Source: an uncultured Eubacteriales bacterium | Lineage (GTDB): Bacteria > Bacillota > Clostridia > Lachnospirales > Lachnospiraceae | Assembly: GCA_900317515.1 (NCBI GenBank) | Contig: ONHA01000030.1 | Coordinates: forward strand, 1 to 48,339 | DNA length: 48,339 nt | Reading direction: 5' to 3' | In this document: positions 44,071 to 48,339 of the stretch, piece after piece | How positions within the stretch are numbered: position 1 is the stretch's first letter | Layout of the letters: each line of letters begins with the position of its first letter | Notes under the pieces: model-generated | What the model saw: only the letters and a program-made list of their open reading frames with translations | Database searches by the model: none | Told to the model about the DNA's origin: nothing | Position numbers and translations under genes: made by a program

Positions 44071-45288
44071 TCATCTCGGTGAGATGCCGAAAGCCTCCCT
44101 GTTCCTGTACCGGTCCCGGAACGCTTTCGGCGTCATACCCTTGTATTTCTTAAACATCTTCCCGAAATAGCTCTGGTTCGGAAATGATACATACTCCGCG
44201 ATCTGCGAAAGCGAAAAATCCGAATACAGGAGGAGATTCGAGGCGCGCACAACCCTCTCCCGGTTCACGTAGTCCTGGAAGCTCTCATCCGACTCCTTCC
44301 TGAAGAGCCGCGAGAGGTACCCTTCGCTGATGCCCAGCTCCTCCGCCACGTCCGCGAGATAGATTTTTTCCCGGTAATGCTTCCTTATATAATCCTTCGC
44401 CACCTCAACGTAGTTCGAGGAGCCGGAGCGGTTCAGCTTCTCCGCCACCCGGTCGGCCAGATCCGTGATGGCGCGATTCCGGTACTGCAGAAGGTGCGCC
44501 GGGTCCTGGGACACATCGCATTTATCGATATAGTAGCCACTGATCCGGTAAGCCGCCTCCGGGGAGATGCCGCCCTCGATCGCCGCCCGGGCGCACAGCG
44601 CGATGCCGATCATCGAGAGATTCCGGAGGTGGCGGTTGTAATTGCCCGACAGCCTTCCGCTGTCCCTGTCCATCCCTTCTGCGAGTCTCAGCGCGTCCTT
44701 CGTGCGCCCTTCCCTGATGGCCTGCATGAGGAGCTGCTCCTCGTGATAGCTGTGCCGGTAGGTCGACTCGGTCTCCTCATTCTGCTCTTCCTCCTTCAGG
44801 AGAAATTTTTCCTGGTCGACCATCTGGCCGAAATCATTTCCGAAGATGATTCGATTGAGCCTCAGCAGCTCTTCATTTTCAATATCGGAGTTGTCAAGAA
44901 CCGTGTTTGCGAGCAGGATCATATTCCGAATCTCGGGGAGCGTAAATACCGGGAGTGTCCGGATGTCCTCCAACTCCACCCCGTACGTCTTCAGCATCTG
45001 CCGGCGCTTCACGTTCGAAAGCTTCTCACTGCACATCGGCCCGAGAAGCATGCAGCCCTCCTCCGCGCGGATCGCGGCAAAATAGGTGCCGCCCTCCCCC
45101 TTAAGGAGGTACGGGGCCTTCTGCCCGGCCGCGCCGGCCCTTAAGCTCTCCCGCAGCTCTTCACTGTGCATGAGGGGACTGTCGCCGACGCTGTCAAAGA
45201 AGGCGGTCAGTTCTCCCGCATCGGACTCATAGACGATATCCACTTTGATCACACTTGAAAGGATGCGGATGTTGTTGGTTCTTTCCAT
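44071..45288 (-). CDS. AraC-family transcriptional regulator
   Basis: 405 residues. A long N-terminal domain without a recognisable cupin (residues 1-295, including IRNMILLANTVLDNSDIENE) precedes the C-terminal double helix-turn-helix (about 300-400: KIYLADVAEELGISEGYLSR, SLSQIAEYVSFPNQSYFGKM, GMTPKAFRDRYR). The start at 45288 follows AGAGGTGAGTC. It is divergent from a GPH sugar symporter and most likely controls it. A TATAAT (minus strand, 45341-45336) is a probable -10 box. Confidence 0.92.
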   Translation of the reverse strand: MERTNNIRILSSVIKVDIVYESDAGELTAFFDSVGDSPLMHSEELRESLRAGAAGQKAPYLLKGEGGTYFAAIRAEEGCMLLGPMCSEKLSNVKRRQMLKTYGVELEDIRTLPVFTLPEIRNMILLANTVLDNSDIENEELLRLNRIIFGNDFGQMVDQEKFLLKEEEQNEETESTYRHSYHEEQLLMQAIREGRTKDALRLAEGMDRDSGRLSGNYNRHLRNLSMIGIALCARAAIEGGISPEAAYRISGYYIDKCDVSQDPAHLLQYRNRAITDLADRVAEKLNRSGSSNYVEVAKDYIRKHYREKIYLADVAEELGISEGYLSRLFRKESDESFQDYVNRERVVRASNLLLYSDFSLSQIAEYVSFPNQSYFGKMFKKYKGMTPKAFRDRYRNREAFGISPR

Positions 45289-45484
45289 GACTCACCTCTT
45301 GCGATCGCTCAAAAACGTCTGCTTAAAACAGTTTCATTATAGCACGCTTTGGTCAAAATCTGAACAAATAAGTTGTAAAAAGAATATACCGGACCTGCAC
45401 TTCCCGCTATTATATAGGCATACCAAACGGAAAAGCAATGCAGAACACTCTATAAATTAAACGGGAAATGAAAGGAGAAACAAA

Positions 45485-46888
45485 ATGCTTACAACAAAAC
45501 ATGATGATCCCAACAAGAGCCTCGGATGGGGCGAGAGACTGGCTTACGGCTCCGGTGGATTTGCCTTCAACATGATCAACGGCATCATCGGTTCCTTCCT
45601 GACGATCTACTTCACCTCCGCGGCAGGTTTAAACGCCGGCATCATCGCCACGATCCTCGCGGTCTCCAAGGTCTTCGACGGTATCTCCGACCTCATCATG
45701 GGCCGCATTGTCGACCGGACCGAGACAAAGATGGGCAAAGCCAGGGTCTGGCTCTTCAGGATGTGCATCCCGTTTGCGGTCTCCACGATGCTTCTCTTCT
45801 TCGTCCCGCAGAACTTCCCGGACATGGTCAAATACATCTACGTATTCCTGATCTACAACATCACGAACGCGGTCTGCCTGACCGGCATGCTGGTTCCGTT
45901 CTACTCCATGGTCGGCCTGGTTACTTCCAATTCCTATGAGCGAGGCCTTCTCGGAAATATCCAGCAGATCTTTCAAACTCTCGGCAACGTGTTTGTAAAC
46001 TCCACCTTCGTTGTTCTGCTCACAAAGTTCTCCGAGAATCCGAACACGATCTACACCCAGAGATCCTTCACGATCACCATCGCCGTCTACTGCGCAATCA
46101 TGGTCGTCGTCTCCCTGTTCTGCATTTTCAACACCAAAGAGCGCGTGAAAGTCAGCGCAGCCGACGTTTCCCAGGCTGCAAAGAAAGAGACAAAAAACGA
46201 AAACGTCATGGAGACCGTCAAGGCGCTCCTCTCCAACAAGTACTGGCTGCTGCTCACCCTCGGCAACTTCGTCGTCTTCACGATCATCATTTTCTACTCG
46301 ATGGGCACGGTCTTCTTCAGCCAGTATGTGCTCTATGATATGAGCCAGTACGGCATGCTTGCCAACGCAATCTCCGTCGCTCAGTTCGGCATCATGTTTG
46401 TGACACCGATCATGATGACAAAAATCTCCAAGGAGAAGATCTACACCTTCGGCATGCTCGTCATGACGATCGGCTTCATCGGCTCCGCCATCTTCACCTC
46501 CCCGGCTCTGCTGATCGGCAGCAACGTCTTAAAGGGTCTCGGCGTCGGCTTCGCAGGCGGCATGGCCCTCGGCATGGTCGCTGACACGGTTACCTACGGC
46601 AAGCTTAAGACCGGCATCGACACCGTCGGCATGGGAAATGCAGGTATCTCCGCCGCCCAGAAGATCGGTCTCGGCCTCGGCCAGGCAATCTTCGGCTGGG
46701 TCCTCGCCGGTGCGGGCCTCGACGCCGCCCTCGACGCACAGGGTCTTCCGCAGCCCGAATCCGTCTCCACCGCGATCCGCTTCCTCTACGGCTGGGTTCC
46801 GGCGATCATGGCTGCCGCAATGTTCGTGATCTTCCTTCTCTTCTACCACTGTGAGCGCGATATCAAGAAGATGCAGGAGACCGCGTAA
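45485..46888 (+). CDS. Sugar:cation symporter, GPH family
   Basis: 467 residues, about 12 membrane helices. GPH hallmarks: GERLAYGSGGFAFNMINGII, SKVFDGISDLIMGRIVDRTE and KMGKARVWLF. It is a paralog of the permease at 12008 but not adjacent to a hydrolase; the neighbouring AraC regulator suggests a separate, possibly glucuronide-like or other glycoside substrate. The start follows AAAGGAGAAACAAA. Confidence 0.92.
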   Translation: MLTTKHDDPNKSLGWGERLAYGSGGFAFNMINGIIGSFLTIYFTSAAGLNAGIIATILAVSKVFDGISDLIMGRIVDRTETKMGKARVWLFRMCIPFAVSTMLLFFVPQNFPDMVKYIYVFLIYNITNAVCLTGMLVPFYSMVGLVTSNSYERGLLGNIQQIFQTLGNVFVNSTFVVLLTKFSENPNTIYTQRSFTITIAVYCAIMVVVSLFCIFNTKERVKVSAADVSQAAKKETKNENVMETVKALLSNKYWLLLTLGNFVVFTIIIFYSMGTVFFSQYVLYDMSQYGMLANAISVAQFGIMFVTPIMMTKISKEKIYTFGMLVMTIGFIGSAIFTSPALLIGSNVLKGLGVGFAGGMALGMVADTVTYGKLKTGIDTVGMGNAGISAAQKIGLGLGQAIFGWVLAGAGLDAALDAQGLPQPESVSTAIRFLYGWVPAIMAAAMFVIFLLFYHCERDIKKMQETA

Positions 46889-46930
46889 TCTGAATAAAGC
46901 GTATCAATTTTCCGAATCATGAGGTAAGAT

Positions 46931-46969
46931 AAAAGAGTCAATGAGAGAAACTCACTGACTCTTTTCTTA
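46931..46969 (+). terminator. Terminator after the second GPH permease
   Basis: AAAAGAGTCA / TGACTCTTTT with an inner TGAG / CTCA stem, followed by CTTAT. Confidence 0.85.
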
Positions 46970-46999
46970 TCAGATTTATATCACGAAAGGCGGTAAAAA

Positions 47000-47431
47000 A
47001 TGGCAGAACCCATCATGATCTTCCAGATCTTCGCAGACAGTTCCCAGATATCGAACCTCGAGTGCAAATACGGCGCGGTGACCATGATCCCGTTCACCGG
47101 GAAGGTTAAGTCCGACCTCTTCACCGGCGAGATCCTGCCCGGAGCCTGCGACGTGCAGATCGAGAACCCGGCACTCTCCCGCAACATGTGCGCCAAGTAC
47201 ATGTTCAAGGGCAAAGACTATGCGGGAAATGAATGTCTACTCTTCGTCGAAAACAACGGGTACCTCGCGCCTGTGATGCGAAATGACCCCTGGCTTCCGG
47301 CGTGCCCGCGCTTTATCACGGACAGCCCGGTTCTCGGCGACTACCTCTGCCGCGGACAGTTCCGCTCGGAGGTCCAGGGCCGCGACTGGGGCGTTGAGAT
47401 ACGAATTTATGATGTGCTGAAGGAGGCCTGA
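47000..47431 (+). CDS. DUF3237-like small protein
   Basis: 143 residues. The order MIPFTGKVKSDLFTGEILPG, ACDVQ, AKYMFKGKDYAGNE and LLFVENNGYL matches the DUF3237 beta-barrel family, whose function is unknown. No signal peptide. The start at 47000 follows GAAAGGCGGTAAAAA. The 3' end overlaps the convergent esterase by 25 bases. Confidence 0.78.
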   Translation: MAEPIMIFQIFADSSQISNLECKYGAVTMIPFTGKVKSDLFTGEILPGACDVQIENPALSRNMCAKYMFKGKDYAGNECLLFVENNGYLAPVMRNDPWLPACPRFITDSPVLGDYLCRGQFRSEVQGRDWGVEIRIYDVLKEA

Positions 47432-48084
47432 GGGCCTCCTAAAAGCCACGCAAACGCCTTCGCCGTCCTAACATCCGGCTCCTTAAAGTGATTCCCCTTG
47501 TTCCACTCAAGGACACAGTCCCTGCCTGCACTTTTTAAAATGGCCTCCGTCTCCCGGATCGCCTCTCCCACCCGGGCCATGACCGGATTTCTCGTCCGCT
47601 CCTCCCGGTCTCCGAGGCTCAGGTACACGCGGTCCGCCTTGAGCTCCTGTTCCCGGAGCCAGTCCGTGAAGTTCGGGAACCAGACGGAGGGCGAGGCCGC
47701 CGCGATCCCGTCAAAGCAGCATTCTGTCCGGCAACCCGCCCAGAGGGCAAAGAGACCGGCCAGAGAGTACCCGCCGAGATAAATTCTTTTGTAAGGCCGG
47801 GGAGCCGCAGTGAGCTCCGGCAGTGCCTTAAGGAGATACTCAAGCGTTCCTTCAGCGGCGCCGCCGAAGTCTTCATTTCCGAATACTGCCGGCGCGGGCC
47901 AGGGCGAAAGGTCCGTGTTCCAGCTTCTAACCTTCACCGTTTTAAGACAGAAGTCCTGCCCGTGGGCAAGCTCCCGGATGTGAGCGATCTCCGAGTCGAT
48001 GATCCCAAGGTCGTGGTCGTCCGCCATCTGGATGAGCAGGGTCTCCGCCTCCGGATTTCCGAATGTACATATGTCAAAGCTCAT
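47407..48084 (-). CDS. Alpha/beta-hydrolase, esterase-like (paralog of 3178-3837)
   Basis: 225 residues. The same sequence order as its partner at 3178: DLSPWPAPAVFGNEDFGG, the nucleophile elbow YLGGYSLAGLFALWAGC, AASPSVWFPNFTDW, LGDREERTRN and the catalytic-His segment WNKGNHFKEPD. Likely a cytosolic carboxylesterase of unknown substrate. The start at 48084 follows GAGGGGAAGTG. The two copies lie 44 kb apart in the same orientation, each without a fixed operon partner. Confidence 0.82.
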   Translation of the reverse strand: MSFDICTFGNPEAETLLIQMADDHDLGIIDSEIAHIRELAHGQDFCLKTVKVRSWNTDLSPWPAPAVFGNEDFGGAAEGTLEYLLKALPELTAAPRPYKRIYLGGYSLAGLFALWAGCRTECCFDGIAAASPSVWFPNFTDWLREQELKADRVYLSLGDREERTRNPVMARVGEAIRETEAILKSAGRDCVLEWNKGNHFKEPDVRTAKAFAWLLGGPQASFSTS

Positions 48085-48131
48085 GTGTGTTTACACTTCC
48101 CCTCTTAATTTTATAAAAGTTCCTCCGCTTT

Positions 48132-48339
48132 TTACAGAATGATATTCACAAACATTCCGGCGAGCAGCGAAAACAGCATGATAAAGCCCATATACAGGAG
48201 AAAATGCCTCATTCCCATCACGATCTTGAGCGCCCCGAGATTCGTGATCTTCGTGGCGGGCCCGGTGAGCATGAATGCCGAGGCCGACCCGAGACTCATC
48301 CCGCTCATGAGCCACTCCTGAAGCAGCGGGATCGTCCCG
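48132..48339 (-). CDS. Permease (YraQ/UPF0718-like), C-terminal part
   Basis: The visible last 68 residues read from the window edge (GTIPLLQEWLMSGMSLGSAS, then AFMLTGPATKITNLGALKIV) and end in a hydrophobic helix before the stop at 48132. The GPATKITNL segment is typical of the YraQ/ArsP-like permease family (UPF0718), which includes organoarsenical exporters. The start is beyond the window. Confidence 0.7.
   Translation of the reverse strand, partial: GTIPLLQEWLMSGMSLGSASAFMLTGPATKITNLGALKIVMGMRHFLLYMGFIMLFSLLAGMFVNIIL

Overview
The window is a GC-rich stretch of chromosome, most likely from an anaerobic Gram-positive bacterium of the Clostridia (Lachnospiraceae-like). This rests on gene content: a SufCBDSU-type Fe-S operon with a SufU scaffold, a SpoIIE/RsbU-type phosphatase, a YolD/UvrX-type polymerase pair, lipoproteins without outer-membrane genes, GPH sugar symporters with AraC regulators, DUF3737 and an Sfp-type phosphopantetheinyl transferase. 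Shine-Dalgarno sites are strong (AAAGGAGG type). No rRNA, tRNA, CRISPR array or intact transposase was seen. Both ends cut genes: a GH2 glycosidase on the left and a permease on the right.

Region 1 (1-14 kb) is carbohydrate and housekeeping material: the GH2 fragment, an NSS amino-acid transporter, an HD hydrolase, an esterase, two convergent paralogous lipoproteins, a Cof-type HAD phosphatase, and a galactoside module (LacA-type acetyltransferase and AraC regulator on one strand, large GH2 beta-galactosidase and GPH permease on the other). Five copies of a GGGACGGTTCT/AGAACCGTCCC hairpin family sit between genes here and nowhere else in the window.

Region 2 (13.4-23 kb) starts with a HAD, YolD-like and Y-family polymerase operon. 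It then enters a decayed zone (possible recombinase scrap, a YjiH gene with an in-frame stop and a missing 3' half, frameshifted AraC remnants) that borders a two-gene operon. That operon encodes membrane proteins with an N-terminal TIR domain, one transmembrane segment and a C-terminal beta-propeller. One TIR looks catalytically competent and the partner looks degenerate. This is the best candidate for an undescribed immune or sensory system.

Region 3 (23-34 kb) is sulfur and Fe-S metabolism: DUF3737, a DUF218 membrane protein, a phosphopantetheinyl transferase, cysK, metY, and the suf operon facing an IscR-like Rrf2 regulator. metY-cysK is preceded by a 37-codon leader ORF rich in Cys, Met and Trp codons, followed by a perfect terminator with a mutually exclusive antiterminator pairing: a translation-coupled attenuator. 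The same 17-bp operator overlaps the metY, sufC and rrf2 promoters, so one regulator probably links Fe-S status to sulfur assimilation. The sufS gene carries a 19-bp tandem duplication and a separate deletion that removes the substrate-binding loop.

Region 4 (33.7-48.3 kb) holds a TRAP transporter (dctPQM), a YcxB-like protein, a sensor PP2C phosphatase, an acyl-CoA synthetase with an XRE-cupin regulator, a PrsW-like protease with an inverted repeat over its promoter, a protein with a PD-(D/E)XK-like C-terminus, an AraC/GPH divergent pair, a DUF3237 protein and a second copy of the esterase seen at 3.2 kb.

Across the whole window the octamers AAAATGAA and AAAATGCA occur about 40 times, on both strands and in all reading frames. 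That is far above what base composition predicts and at a density similar to DNA uptake signals. Its meaning is unknown.
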